Of a stretch of DNA of 64,000 bases, positions 17,127-25,352 are shown piece by piece. Source of the DNA: an uncultured Chloracidobacterium sp. GTDB lineage: Bacteria; Acidobacteriota; Blastocatellia; Pyrinomonadales; Pyrinomonadaceae. Every line of letters begins with the position of its first letter. The first letter of the stretch is position 1. The stretch lies in NCBI GenBank assembly GCA_937941715.1, contig CALDGX010000049.1, forward strand, positions 31,893-95,892, in the 5' to 3' direction. The notes beneath the pieces were generated by a model. That model ran no database searches. It saw only the letters and a program-made list of their open reading frames with translations, and was not told where the DNA came from. The translations under genes were made by a program, and so were the position numbers.

Positions 17127-17900
17127 TCACTTGACGCCGCCAAATCGGCGGTCACGCCTTTGATAATCTATTATGGCTTCGAATATCTGCGGCCGTCTGA
17201 AATCCGGAAACAGCACCGGCGTAACATATATCTCGCTGTAAGCGATCTGCCACAACAGAAAATTTGAGATCCGAAACTCTCCGCTTGTCCGGATCATCAG
17301 ATCGACTTCGGGCAGGCCGTGCGTGTACAAATTGCGGTCAATGTCCGCTTCGCTCAAACTGTCTATCGGCCGCCCCTGTTCCAGGAGTTTGGCGGCGGCA
17401 AGGCGAGCCGCCCGAGCGATCTCGGCCCGGCCTCCGTAGTTGAGGGCAACGTTCATCACCATTCCCGTATTTTCCAGCGTCTTTTCGGTTGCCGCAGCTA
17501 ATTCGCGTTGAACGTCAGGGGCCAGACCTTCGATATTCCCGATCGTCTGAAAGCGGATATTATTGCTATGGACCTGATCAAGCTCATGCCTCAGCACACG
17601 TTTGAGCATCGACATCAATCCCGCGACCTCTGATTTCGGCCGCTTCCAGTTTTCGGTCGAAAACGCATACAAAGTAACTGCTTTGACCTCCAAACGGGCA
17701 CACGTGTCGATTATCGCCTTTACCGAGTCGGAACCTGCCCGATGGCCGAATATCCGCGGCTTGCCCCGACGCTTTGCCCAACGTCCGTTGCCGTCCATGA
17801 TAATAGCGATGTGTGCAGGCATGCGTTCGGCATCGATCGCGTCCAGCAATTCGCTTTCAGCCGTATCGGGTTTTACGATGCCCGCAAAATTCTCTTTCAT
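17127..17900 (-). CDS. uppS: Undecaprenyl diphosphate synthase
   Basis: UppS extends farnesyl diphosphate with cis-isoprene units to the C55 lipid carrier for peptidoglycan and O-antigen. 257 residues, family length. The catalytic aspartate D36 sits in IIMDGNGRWAKRRG, followed by the GHRAGSDSVK helix, the TLYAFSTENWKRP strand and the closing DLMIRTSGEFRISNFLLWQIAYSEIY block. It lies between the DUF952 gene (31 bases upstream) and cdsA (19 bases downstream), giving an operon that links membrane lipid and cell-wall carrier synthesis. Confidence 0.97.
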   Translation of the reverse strand: MKENFAGIVKPDTAESELLDAIDAERMPAHIAIIMDGNGRWAKRRGKPRIFGHRAGSDSVKAIIDTCARLEVKAVTLYAFSTENWKRPKSEVAGLMSMLKRVLRHELDQVHSNNIRFQTIGNIEGLAPDVQRELAAATEKTLENTGMVMNVALNYGGRAEIARAARLAAAKLLEQGRPIDSLSEADIDRNLYTHGLPEVDLMIRTSGEFRISNFLLWQIAYSEIYVTPVLFPDFRRPQIFEAIIDYQRRDRRFGGVK

Positions 17901-17931
17901 TCCTTAATGATCGATGAGGTTCCCCTGACCT

Positions 17932-18228
17932 TCAAAATTCCCGCCTTTCGACCCTGACCATCGCATTCCGGTTGATGGTTCCGTAGATATGCGGGTAGAT
18001 CTCGCCGCCGGTCGAGGGTTCTTCGACCAGCTTTGTTCCCAACTGTTCCGTCTCAAGCTCGAGGATCACCAACTCCTCAGCACCGGCGTAATAACGCCCG
18101 ATGACGTTGTCCAGCTGATGTTCGTAACTGCAATGGATAAAGCCCTCGTCCGCCAAACTCGCGGCCGCGTACTCATCGCCGTCAAACGCATCCCAATCGA
18201 CCGGCAATACGATGTGAAAAATTCGCAT
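17932..18228 (-). CDS. DUF952 family protein
   Basis: 98 residues matching DUF952: an initial IFHIVLPVDWDAF strand, EYAAASLADEGFIHCSYEHQL, a VIGRYYAGAEELVILELE strand and a late GGEIYPHIYGTINRNAMV. The fold resembles ADP-ribosyltransferase-type toxins without their activity being shown, and the cellular role is unknown. The start codon abuts the truA stop without any spacer, so translation is probably coupled. No own ribosome site is apparent. Confidence 0.88.
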   Translation of the reverse strand: MRIFHIVLPVDWDAFDGDEYAAASLADEGFIHCSYEHQLDNVIGRYYAGAEELVILELETEQLGTKLVEEPSTGGEIYPHIYGTINRNAMVRVERREF

Positions 18229-18981
18229 TTAATCGTAATCTACGCGCATCAGCGTCAATCCGTGCGCCGGTGCGGTTTTGCCCGCAAGCTCTCTGTGTCC
18301 CGTGATTATTGCTGTCTGAATTGTATCAGAATCCTTAACGCCATGCCCGACCTCGAGCATGGTGCCGACGATCGAACGGACCATATACCGCAGAAAACCC
18401 GGGGCCGTGATCCGAAACACGATGAGCGACGCCTGCGCACGTTCGTCCCACGTTGATTCGACGGTAAAATCGACCACTGTCCTCACGCGATTTTCACCAT
18501 CCGCCTGAGCTGATGAGAATGCGGTCCAATCGTGTTCGCCGAGAAATAAACGGGCGACCTCGTTCATCCGACCGACATCGAGCGGCCGGACCTCATGGTG
18601 AGCATACCGCCGCCAGAATGGCGAGATCACCGGAGCGTTGACGACCCGATATACATAGGTCTTCATTTTTGCCGAAAATCGGGCGTGAAATTCGTCCGGG
18701 GCGACCTCTGCCTTCATAATACGAATGTCGCGCCAGAGATTGCCGTTGATGGCGTTCTTGAGCTTTTCCGGAGTAAATCCGCGGTTCATGCGCAGATTTG
18801 CGACCTGTCCTTCGGCGTGAACGCCCGCATCGGTACGGCCCGAGCCGATGACCTTTACCTCGGCGTCCTCAAGCATACTTGTTACGCGCTCGAGTTCGCC
18901 TTGTATCGATCGTGCGTTTTCCTGCACCTGCCATCCGTGAAAGTCGGTGCCGTCGTATTGGATCAGGAGCTTATAGTTCAT
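18229..18981 (-). CDS. truA: tRNA pseudouridine(38-40) synthase
   Basis: TruA makes pseudouridine at positions 38-40 of the tRNA anticodon stem. 250 residues, standard. The catalytic aspartate D51 lies in GSGRTDAGVHAEGQVA; the YDGTDFHGWQ start and the C-terminal FLRYMVRSIVGTMLEVG helix are intact. The ATG overlaps the TGA of the ASCH gene as ATGA, indicating translational coupling within the operon. Confidence 0.97.
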   Translation of the reverse strand: MNYKLLIQYDGTDFHGWQVQENARSIQGELERVTSMLEDAEVKVIGSGRTDAGVHAEGQVANLRMNRGFTPEKLKNAINGNLWRDIRIMKAEVAPDEFHARFSAKMKTYVYRVVNAPVISPFWRRYAHHEVRPLDVGRMNEVARLFLGEHDWTAFSSAQADGENRVRTVVDFTVESTWDERAQASLIVFRITAPGFLRYMVRSIVGTMLEVGHGVKDSDTIQTAIITGHRELAGKTAPAHGLTLMRVDYD

Positions 18982-19445
18982 CGCTTGTACAACATTTCAA
19001 ACCGTTCGCAGCAGATCAGGGACCGTTCGCCGAACTCTATCCCCAATTCGGCCGCCTCGCGCGAAAAGTAATTACTATGTACTTCCCGCCAATATTCCAA
19101 CGAACGGTCGCCTTCGCCCTCGTCAAATGCAAACTGCGCATCGACCTCACAAAACGGAACATGTCGGATCTCGCTCGTGCGGATCACACATTTCGGATGA
19201 CCCGGATGATCGGTCACCACGCTATAACCGCCGGGTTGCGGAGCCTCGTCCGGCAACCGTTCGTTGACGGCAACAAGGCTTGCCGTGGCCCGTTTGCGGC
19301 CGTCGATCACCAATTGGGCGAGTTCCTCGGCCATCTCGGCGGTATTTCCGAAATACCACGTTTGATACGGCTTATCGAAAGGCGTTCCGCTAGCCGCACA
19401 AAACTCTTCCCAAAACCGCGCCGCTTCCTTGTTCAGTTCCTTCAT
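18978..19445 (-). CDS. ASCH domain protein
   Basis: 155 residues. The ASCH fold (PUA-like, proposed RNA binder or coactivator-linked) is recognised from WYFGNTAEMAEELAQLVIDGRKRATASLV, the G-x-K-x-x-T-x-S-like turn (GRKRATAS), GYSVVTDHPGHPKCVIRTSEI and the acidic QFAFDEGEGDRSLEYWREVH segment. Some family members act on N4-acetylcytidine or bind RNA; substrate here is unknown. The ATG at 19445 overlaps the previous stop as ATGA, which decides the start over an ATG six codons upstream. It sits directly before truA, consistent with an RNA-linked role, though this is only context. Confidence 0.85.
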   Translation of the reverse strand: MKELNKEAARFWEEFCAASGTPFDKPYQTWYFGNTAEMAEELAQLVIDGRKRATASLVAVNERLPDEAPQPGGYSVVTDHPGHPKCVIRTSEIRHVPFCEVDAQFAFDEGEGDRSLEYWREVHSNYFSREAAELGIEFGERSLICCERFEMLYKR

Positions 19446-20305
19446 CGGCCGGTTGCCATCCATTTGTCGATCGTCGCGGCGAATCTCGCCGGGGCTCCGG
19501 GATCCATTCGCAAATACAACGCGGGTTCGATCAGCTCTAATTCCATCAGGACAAATCTGCCGTCCGCGTCGAGCACCAGATCGACCCGCGCATATAACAG
19601 TTTGCGGCCGATCGCCGAGATCGCCTTATCGGCGGCGCCAAGGATCTCCGCACTTGGTTCAATACCATTGATGATCCCGCCATGTTCCTCCTGGACCCGG
19701 AAATCATCCGCTTTTGGCGACTTGAGGATCGTATGGCTATATTCTCCGCCGAAATAGAATACCGAATACTCGCCTGTCTCAACTATCGATGAAAGAAATG
19801 GCTGAACCATAAACGGCCGGCCGGTAAAAACGCCCTCAAGTTCCGGGTCATATTCCGTGATGCGATATGTGTGCATCGCCGTCGCGCTGACGGTCGGTTT
19901 GATGATCAGTTCGTCGGAACAGAGGTCGGCGGTCCAACGATAGAACGAACGCATGTCATAACTTCCGTCCCATATCGTTGGAACGACCGGCACACCGCGA
20001 GCTTCCATTTCGCGAAGATACCGCTTATCGAGATTCCACTTGACTATTTCGAGCGGATTCTCGAGCCTGGCCCGGGAATGGTCGATCACATCCAGTATCT
20101 TGAGGAACTCGTCCGGGCGTTGTTGATAATCCCAGGTCGTCCTAAGCACCGCGAGTTCGAATTCGTCCCAATCCGCTGTCGGGTCGCTCCAGGAAACGGT
20201 CGAAACCTCCCAACCAAACTCTGACAGTGGCCCCATCGCAAGATCATCGTCGGCGACATAGTGGGCCATGTCGTCCATCGACAAAAAGCAGCACTTTCGA
20301 CTCAT
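19442..20305 (-). CDS. ATP-grasp (RimK/glutathione synthetase-like) protein
   Basis: 287 residues. The N-terminal part resembles the substrate domain of cytoplasmic ATP-grasp ligases (LAVLRTTWDYQQRPDEFLKILD; RLENPLEIVKWNLDKRYLREME). ATP-grasp motifs follow: ELIIKPTVSATAMHTYRI, PFMVQPFLSSIVETGEYSVFYFGGEYSH with the acidic E, and a metal-binding tail ARVDLVLDADGRFVLMELELIEPALYL. Such proteins join a carboxylate to an amine or thiol; the substrate is unknown. The ATG at 20305 overlaps the pyrE stop as ATGA, so this start is preferred over an ATG 21 codons earlier. Position between pyrE and an ASCH gene is not one I know from model bacteria. Confidence 0.8.
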   Translation of the reverse strand: MSRKCCFLSMDDMAHYVADDDLAMGPLSEFGWEVSTVSWSDPTADWDEFELAVLRTTWDYQQRPDEFLKILDVIDHSRARLENPLEIVKWNLDKRYLREMEARGVPVVPTIWDGSYDMRSFYRWTADLCSDELIIKPTVSATAMHTYRITEYDPELEGVFTGRPFMVQPFLSSIVETGEYSVFYFGGEYSHTILKSPKADDFRVQEEHGGIINGIEPSAEILGAADKAISAIGRKLLYARVDLVLDADGRFVLMELELIEPALYLRMDPGAPARFAATIDKWMATGR

Positions 20306-20877
20306 TTGGATGCCACCGTCCTGCTCCCGGGTTTCACCGCCTCGATGCCGAGTGCGCACATTGGACATACATCGGCTGAATAGCTCGGCACGTCTAATCT
20401 TACAAGTTCGGCACGCGGGACTCCGACATCCGCCAAACCGTTTGACCGGTCGATTATCGACGCGGCCGCGACGACCTTACCGCCATTTGATTCAAGTGCC
20501 GCGATGCACTCGCGAGTCGAGCCGCCGGTCGTTATCACGTCTTCGACGACCAATATACGTTCTCCGGGCTTTATCGAAAAGCCCCTACGGACCGTCATTT
20601 CGCCGGCCTGCCGCTCGGTCCAAATAAACCTTACGTTCAAGGCGGCCGCAGTCGCAAAGCCAATGATCAAGCCGCCGATCGCCGGCGACGCGACCGTGTC
20701 GATGCCGTCATCCACGTACCTCTCGGCGATCAGATGTCCGAATCGGGCCGCATCCGGCGGATATTGCAGGGCCAGAGCACACTGCAGGTACTTCGGGCTG
20801 TGCAGCCCGCTGGACAAAATAAAATGCCCTTCGAGCAGAGCATCCGTGTTTGAAAAGTGTTCGAGGATCTCGGTCAT
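20302..20877 (-). CDS. pyrE: Orotate phosphoribosyltransferase
   Basis: PyrE couples orotate to PRPP to form OMP in pyrimidine synthesis. 191 residues. The PRPP loop is RILVVEDVITTGGSTRECI; FILSSGLHSPKYLQCALAL and VASPAIGGLIIGFATA are further family blocks. It is the first gene of the seven-gene minus-strand operon and the stop overlaps the next ATG. It is divergent from the exonuclease gene with 50 bases between starts. Confidence 0.97.
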   Translation of the reverse strand: MTEILEHFSNTDALLEGHFILSSGLHSPKYLQCALALQYPPDAARFGHLIAERYVDDGIDTVASPAIGGLIIGFATAAALNVRFIWTERQAGEMTVRRGFSIKPGERILVVEDVITTGGSTRECIAALESNGGKVVAAASIIDRSNGLADVGVPRAELVRLDVPSYSADVCPMCALGIEAVKPGSRTVASK

Positions 20878-20889
20878 TATTCGTTTGGT

Positions 20890-20918
20890 TTTACGCTCGG
20901 CTGATTAACGGCTAAAAT
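20890..20918 (+). promoter_or_regulatory. Promoter of the exonuclease-queF unit, near-leaderless
   Basis: TTTACG (20890-20895), 17 bases, TAAAAT (20913-20918). The start codon at 20928 is 9 bases past the -10, and no ribosome site fits between, so the message would be leaderless or have a few bases of leader. Confidence 0.45.
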
Positions 20919-20927
20919 CAAGTATAG

Positions 20928-21755
20928 ATGACACCGTATCCTAACTTAATTTCCGAGTCATTGCTAATAAGCGAAACCGTCTCGCTGCTGCGTTCCTTCG
21001 GCGGCCGGGCTTCGGCTGTTAGCGTGGTCGATTTTGTGATGCGGATCAGAAAGCCCAACCCAAACCTTGCAAAAATGTTGGTCGCCGACCTAATTGAGCG
21101 AGACCCGAGGCTTTCGCTAAACGGTGACATGGTTGAACTTGAACTCGACGGTTACGAAAACCGCGAGATCGCATCGACGGACTTTGTCGTGTTTGACCTT
21201 GAGACGACCGGAGCCAAGGCTCCGCCCTGCCGTATCACCGAGATCGGGGCTTATCGCGTCCGCGATGGACAAGTGACCGAAGAGTTCCAAACGCTCGTCA
21301 ACCCTGAGTCACCGATCCCTCCGTTCATCACCGGGTTGACCGGGATCAGTGACGAAATGGTCAAGGACGCTCCTGTATTTGCCGATGTAGTTCACGATCT
21401 CTTGGGCTTTATCGGCGATTCTGTGCTTGTTGCCCATAATTCTGCATTTGATATGCGATTTCTCAATTACGAGATCGGCTTGATATTTCAGGATTATCGT
21501 ATTGCCAACCCTTGCCTTTGCACCGTGCAGCTATCGCGAAAACTGCTTCCGGACATCGTTAATCACAAGCTAAAAACGGTCGCCGAGCACTATTCGATCG
21601 ATCTGGTCAATCACCATCGGGCAAGCGCCGATGCGTACGCAACGGCCCATATCTTTGTAAATCTTCTGACCCGTCTCAATGACGACGGGGTCAGGGACCT
21701 GGCGGCAGTCCGGGACCTCAGCAATAGAAAAAGTAAATATGCTAGACCAACGTGA
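20928..21755 (+). CDS. DnaQ-like DEDDh 3'-5' exonuclease
   Basis: 275 residues. The N-terminal 70 form a small helical domain (VSLLRSFGGRASAVSVVDFV...IERDPRLSLNGDMVEL), often found before the nuclease domain in this branch. The exonuclease shows ExoI VFDLETTGAKAPPCRITEIGA, ExoII LVAHNSAFDMRFLNYE and ExoIII HHRASADAYATAHIF, i.e. all D, E, D, H, D residues. It is related to the epsilon subunit of DNA polymerase III but may be a separate repair or RNA-trimming nuclease; no polymerase genes are near. Its last 17 bases overlap queF. Confidence 0.88.
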   Translation: MTPYPNLISESLLISETVSLLRSFGGRASAVSVVDFVMRIRKPNPNLAKMLVADLIERDPRLSLNGDMVELELDGYENREIASTDFVVFDLETTGAKAPPCRITEIGAYRVRDGQVTEEFQTLVNPESPIPPFITGLTGISDEMVKDAPVFADVVHDLLGFIGDSVLVAHNSAFDMRFLNYEIGLIFQDYRIANPCLCTVQLSRKLLPDIVNHKLKTVAEHYSIDLVNHHRASADAYATAHIFVNLLTRLNDDGVRDLAAVRDLSNRKSKYARPT

Positions 21756-22161
21756 TCCCGAGGGGATAAATAACCAGGGCCTCGACATCAGGCCGACACC
21801 GCGTGCCGAGATGGACCTTTTTCCGCTCGACAGTTTTCCCTATGAATTTCCGGGCCGGGAGATCTGGATCGAATTCGATATTCCCGAATTTACCGCAATT
21901 TGTCCATTCTCGGACTTTCCCGATTTTGGCGTGATCCGGCTCAAGTACGTCCCGAATAAGCTGTGTGTCGAGCTCAAGAGCCTCAAACTGTATATCAACT
22001 CGTTTCGAAGCGTCAAGATCTTTCACGAACACGTGGTGAACCTGATACTCGAGGATTTTATTGCGGCATGTGACCCGCTGCGCGTCGAGATCGAAGGCGA
22101 TTATAACGTGCGCGGCAATATCAAGACCGTCGTCCGCGCAAGCTATACGAGGCCTGCCTAG
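21739..22161 (+). CDS. queF: 7-cyano-7-deazaguanine reductase (QueF)
   Basis: QueF reduces preQ0 to preQ1 with NADPH in queuosine tRNA modification. 140 residues, the short homodimeric type. The catalytic cysteine C55 and aspartate D62 lie in FTAICPFSDFPDFGVI, at the same numbers as in the Bacillus subtilis enzyme; the QueF signature ELKSLKLYINSFR is intact. The ATG at 21739 is inside the exonuclease coding end, so the two are translationally linked. No queC, queD or queE is in the window. The 3' end overlaps the convergent regulator by 4 bases. Confidence 0.96.
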   Translation: MLDQRDPEGINNQGLDIRPTPRAEMDLFPLDSFPYEFPGREIWIEFDIPEFTAICPFSDFPDFGVIRLKYVPNKLCVELKSLKLYINSFRSVKIFHEHVVNLILEDFIAACDPLRVEIEGDYNVRGNIKTVVRASYTRPA

Positions 22162-22691
22162 TGTTCGGCCGCTGCCCGGTCGAGCCGCATATGGCGCGTA
22201 CAGGCGCTTTCCACCCGATCGTCGACATCCGAACGCACTTTTTCTTCGTCGGCGAGATTTGCGTTTGTGATCTCTGACACGATCAGAAACTTGGCCTTTT
22301 CGAGTAATGTCTGCTCGCGAAAGGATAGCCGCTTTTCATGGCTGAGATAGGTGAGCTGTTTGAGCACGTCGGCAGTCGCAAAGATATCGCCCGACTGGAG
22401 TTTGTCCATAAACGCCCGCGAGCGCGTTTTCCAGTTGCACGTCACTTCTTCAAAATCCTCGGACAAACGCTTGATCAACCGGCGGCACTCGTTGGACGAG
22501 ATAATAGGTCGAAGGCCCACACTTCGCGCATTTGCGGTCGGCACACAGATCGTCGAATTGTCGCCGACCACGCGTAAAAGGTACACGCTCACCGGGTGGT
22601 TTCCGATCTCGCGCGTATTGATCGACTCGACCACGCAAACCCCCTGACCGGGGTAGGCCACTTTCTGGCCGATTTCGAGTTCCATGGCCAA
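22158..22691 (-). CDS. CarD/CdnL-type RNA polymerase-binding regulator
   Basis: 177 residues. The N-terminal RNA-polymerase-interacting domain is clear: IGQKVAYPGQGVCVVESI, a middle VYLLRVVGDNSTICVPTANARSVGLRP and the helical C-terminal domain RSRAFMDKLQSGDIFATADVLKQLTYLSHEKRLSFREQTLLEKAK. Family members bind the beta subunit and stabilise open promoter complexes. An ATG two codons later gives a MELEIGQK start; a GGAG ribosome site lies upstream of the first. It has its own good promoter. The last 25 residues are acidic then basic and differ from usual ends. Confidence 0.92.
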   Translation of the reverse strand: MAMELEIGQKVAYPGQGVCVVESINTREIGNHPVSVYLLRVVGDNSTICVPTANARSVGLRPIISSNECRRLIKRLSEDFEEVTCNWKTRSRAFMDKLQSGDIFATADVLKQLTYLSHEKRLSFREQTLLEKAKFLIVSEITNANLADEEKVRSDVDDRVESACTRHMRLDRAAAEH

Positions 22692-22784
22692 TTTCTCCCT
22701 GGATTGAAGGGTGAGAAGCCGTCGCGAAAGTGAGGCCTAAGCAAAGCCGTGCCTTCTGCGATAATTAACATTCAATATAAGGCC

Positions 22785-22813
22785 AGTATAGCACGTTCAG
22801 CCGAGGTTGTGAA
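22785..22813 (-). promoter_or_regulatory. Sigma-70-like promoter of the CarD-type gene
   Basis: Minus strand TTCACA (22813-22808), 17 bases, TATACT (22790-22785) with an upstream TG (TGCTATACT, extended -10). The leader would be about 85-90 bases. One of the best promoters in the window. Confidence 0.65.
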
Positions 22814-22837
22814 CAGATTTTTTTGGCCCGACAGTCG

Positions 22838-23896
22838 CTAGTTAGCCGGCAACTCGATACTGAACGTCGTGCCTTCGCTGAGGGTCGATGCCACCGAAAC
22901 CTCGCCGCCCTGGAGTCGGCCGAGGTGCTTGACGATCGCAAGCCCGAGCCCGGTTCCGCCGATCTCGCGCGAACGGGCACGGTCAACCCGATAAAACCGT
23001 TCAAAAATGCGGCCAAGGTGTTCGGGCAGAATGCCCTCGCCGGTATCTTTGACCCTGATAATGTAAACGCTGCCGGCGCGTTCGAAAGACGTTGTCACCG
23101 TCCCGCCGCGTCGGTTGAACTTGATCGCGTTGTCGATCAGGTTGATGAGCATTTGTTCGAGCCTTACGCTGTCGGCCGGTACGAGCGCATCTTGCGGGAT
23201 CAGATTTACGAGTTCCACGCCAAATTCATTGGCCTTGGCGGTCAGGTTGGTATAGATCTCAGCGGTCATTTCGCCAACACGGACAGGCCGCTTTTCGATC
23301 GTCACCTTGCCCGATTCGATCATCGACAATTCGAGAATGTCGGCGATCAGGCTGTTCATCCGTTCGGCATTACGACGAATGACGCCCAGAAAACGCCGGC
23401 TGTTCTCAACATCGTCCAGAGCGCCGTCTTCGAGCGTCTCAACAAACGCCAGGATCGATGTCAGCGGCGTTCGAAGCTCATGTGAAATGTTAGACAAAAA
23501 TTCCTGGCGGACGGATTCGAGACGCTCGATCTGAGTTTTGTCGTAGAAAAACCCGATCGCCTGCGTGCGCCCGTCGATCTCGAGCGGGGCGATGTGGACG
23601 TCAAACGTTCGACGTTCTGCTCCGATCAATTCGAGGCGGACGTCTGACGAGAAACGTTCGCCGATAGCTCGTCGATACGCCTCGTGGACATCGAGGTCGC
23701 GAATCACTTCGCTCAAGCGGCGTTGTTCAAGTTCGATGCCGGGCCGGCCGAAGACCATTGCCGCCGAGGCGTTACAACTGGCGATCCGCAGGTCGCTGTC
23801 GACGATCAGAACGCACTCGCGTGTCGTGTCGATAAGTCTCTGGAGTATTTCTGACGATCCCGCCGAGACGGCCGCCGCCACAGTAACTTCGCTCAT
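22838..23896 (-). CDS. PAS-containing sensor histidine kinase, PhoR-like
   Basis: 352 residues, no membrane segment, so cytosolic. Order: PAS domain (about 14-120, VLIVDSDLRIASCNASAAMVFGRPG), HisKA with phosphoacceptor H139 in FLSNISHELRTPLTS, then HATPase with N box IDNAIKFNRRGG, G1 DTGEGI, F and G2 GGTGLGLAIV. The HisKA/PAS pattern is that of PhoR/WalK-type kinases. It overlaps the upstream response regulator gene as ATGA and is its partner. The lack of the membrane anchors seen in E. coli PhoR means signalling must come through cytosolic contacts. Confidence 0.92.
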   Translation of the reverse strand: MSEVTVAAAVSAGSSEILQRLIDTTRECVLIVDSDLRIASCNASAAMVFGRPGIELEQRRLSEVIRDLDVHEAYRRAIGERFSSDVRLELIGAERRTFDVHIAPLEIDGRTQAIGFFYDKTQIERLESVRQEFLSNISHELRTPLTSILAFVETLEDGALDDVENSRRFLGVIRRNAERMNSLIADILELSMIESGKVTIEKRPVRVGEMTAEIYTNLTAKANEFGVELVNLIPQDALVPADSVRLEQMLINLIDNAIKFNRRGGTVTTSFERAGSVYIIRVKDTGEGILPEHLGRIFERFYRVDRARSREIGGTGLGLAIVKHLGRLQGGEVSVASTLSEGTTFSIELPAN

Positions 23897-24576
23897 TTAC
23901 TTCCAACAAAACGATAGCCTATGCCCACAACCGTTTCAACGCAGCCGCTGCACTCGCCGAGCTTTTGGCGAAGCCGGCGAATATGCACATCCAGCGTTCG
24001 CGTGTCACCGAAATAACTATATCCCCAGACGTTATCGAGCAGCTGCTGACGGGCGGCGACGCGTCCCGTATTCTTGATCAGATGCTCGAGCAAGGCAAAC
24101 TCCTTGCGGGTAAGCTTGATGTCCTTGCCTGCGCAAGTGACACGCATATCAGCAAAATCCACCGTGAGATTTTCGTCCGAATATTTCGTTGCCGATTCCT
24201 TTGCTGCACGCCTGAGTACGGCCCTGACGCGTGCAATCACCTCTTTTATGGAAAAAGGCTTGACGATATAGTCATCGGCGCCGATATCGAGCCCCGCGAT
24301 CTTGTCGCCCTCGGCAGCCTTTGCCGTGAGCATTATTATCGGGGTCTTTTCCGTCAAAGATTCGCGGCGCAATCGGCGGCATAGTTCCATTCCGGTCATT
24401 CCGGGCAGCATCAGGTCGAGAATTATCAGCGACGGCGTGTGCTTTTCGTCGATCGCCAGCCGCAGCCCCTTTTCGCCCGACTCGGCAATTACGGGTCGAA
24501 AGCCCTCGCGCCGCAGGTTGTATTCCAGACTTTCGGCAATGTCGGCGTCATCTTCGACGATCAGAATGGTTTGCAT
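23893..24576 (-). CDS. OmpR/PhoB-family response regulator
   Basis: 227 residues. Receiver with phospho-aspartate D54 in LIILDLMLPGMTG and the acidic pair EDD at 8-10, switch T and K (MLTAKA, VKPFS), then a winged-helix DNA-binding domain (LTRKEFALLEHLIKNTG; DVHIRRLRQKLGE). It forms a two-component pair with the PAS kinase downstream. A three-repeat Pho-box-like element lies upstream, which points to PhoB-like autoregulation and a role in phosphate response. A TAGAAT -10 (minus 24593-24588) lies 12 bases before the ATG. Confidence 0.93.
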   Translation of the reverse strand: MQTILIVEDDADIAESLEYNLRREGFRPVIAESGEKGLRLAIDEKHTPSLIILDLMLPGMTGMELCRRLRRESLTEKTPIIMLTAKAAEGDKIAGLDIGADDYIVKPFSIKEVIARVRAVLRRAAKESATKYSDENLTVDFADMRVTCAGKDIKLTRKEFALLEHLIKNTGRVAARQQLLDNVWGYSYFGDTRTLDVHIRRLRQKLGECSGCVETVVGIGYRFVGSK

Positions 24577-24642
24577 CTTGTTAGTAGATTCTATTCGATT
24601 TTCGGGCTGTCGGCGCTATCGTATGCTCCCAACCTTAATAGC

Positions 24643-24671
24643 GTATGAACGGAATGTTACGAAGATGTTAA
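24643..24671 (-). promoter_or_regulatory. Candidate Pho box, three 11-base-phased repeats
   Basis: Read on the minus strand: TTAACAT, 4 bases, GTAACAT, 4 bases, TTCATAC. Spacing (7+4) is that of PhoB/PhoP direct repeats. It lies about 50 bases upstream of the putative -10 of the response regulator gene. Confidence 0.5.
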
Positions 24672-24702
24672 ATGTTGCGGCAGATGCGGGCCGCCGCCGC
24701 GT

Positions 24703-25197
24703 TCAACCATCCATCAACTGCCTCGGACGTAACACGCATGCGAGCCGGCTCGTACCGATACCGATGTCGGACCATTTTTCGTTGTTCAGTTCGATGATGG
24801 CGATCGCGGCGGTCGGCATCGGCTCGACGACGCTGGTCAGATAATAGATCAGGCCTTCCATACCGGGGTTGTGACCGATCAGCATTGCCGAGTCATAACG
24901 GTCGTCCAACGCCGATATGATCTCAACGAGCCGGCCGGCCGGAGCCTCGTAAATGCCAATATCTGTCGCGGCAACGCCGTCAAAACCGGCGGCCGCACAA
25001 AACAACTCTTGGGTCTGACGCGCGCGTTCGGCAGTCGAACAAACGATGATCTCAGGCAGGAGACTGCGTTCGCGCGCAAGGCTGCCCATAAATACGGCGG
25101 CTCTGATGCCGCGATCGTTCAACGGCCGGTCAAAGTCGGCGATGCCGGCATTTTCCCAACTCGATTTTGCGTGACGCATCAGATACAGCGTTTTCAT
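24703..25197 (-). CDS. sixA: Phosphohistidine phosphatase SixA
   Basis: 164 residues of the histidine phosphatase superfamily. The catalytic RHA motif (R8, H9) opens the protein as YLMRHAKSSWE; STAERARQTQEL and the second histidine in LIGHNPGMEGLI complete the site. E. coli SixA removes phosphate from a histidine in phosphotransfer proteins. Here it stands just upstream of a PhoB/PhoR-like pair on the same strand, 126 bases apart with a regulatory element between, so a link to the phosphorelay is possible but not shown. It lacks the N-terminal extension of phosphoglycerate mutases. Confidence 0.92.
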   Translation of the reverse strand: MKTLYLMRHAKSSWENAGIADFDRPLNDRGIRAAVFMGSLARERSLLPEIIVCSTAERARQTQELFCAAAGFDGVAATDIGIYEAPAGRLVEIISALDDRYDSAMLIGHNPGMEGLIYYLTSVVEPMPTAAIAIIELNNEKWSDIGIGTSRLACVLRPRQLMDG

Positions 25198-25352
25198 CGT
25201 TGCGATGATTTTAGACCAACGCGGCGAATATCACCACCAAATTCTAAACGGTTCGACTGACCGAGGATCAGGTAAATTCGGCACTTGGTTGTGGGGTATC
25301 GACCGTTCATTGAGTTAGAATTGTGCCTATCTGCCGCAGGAAATAGCATCGA

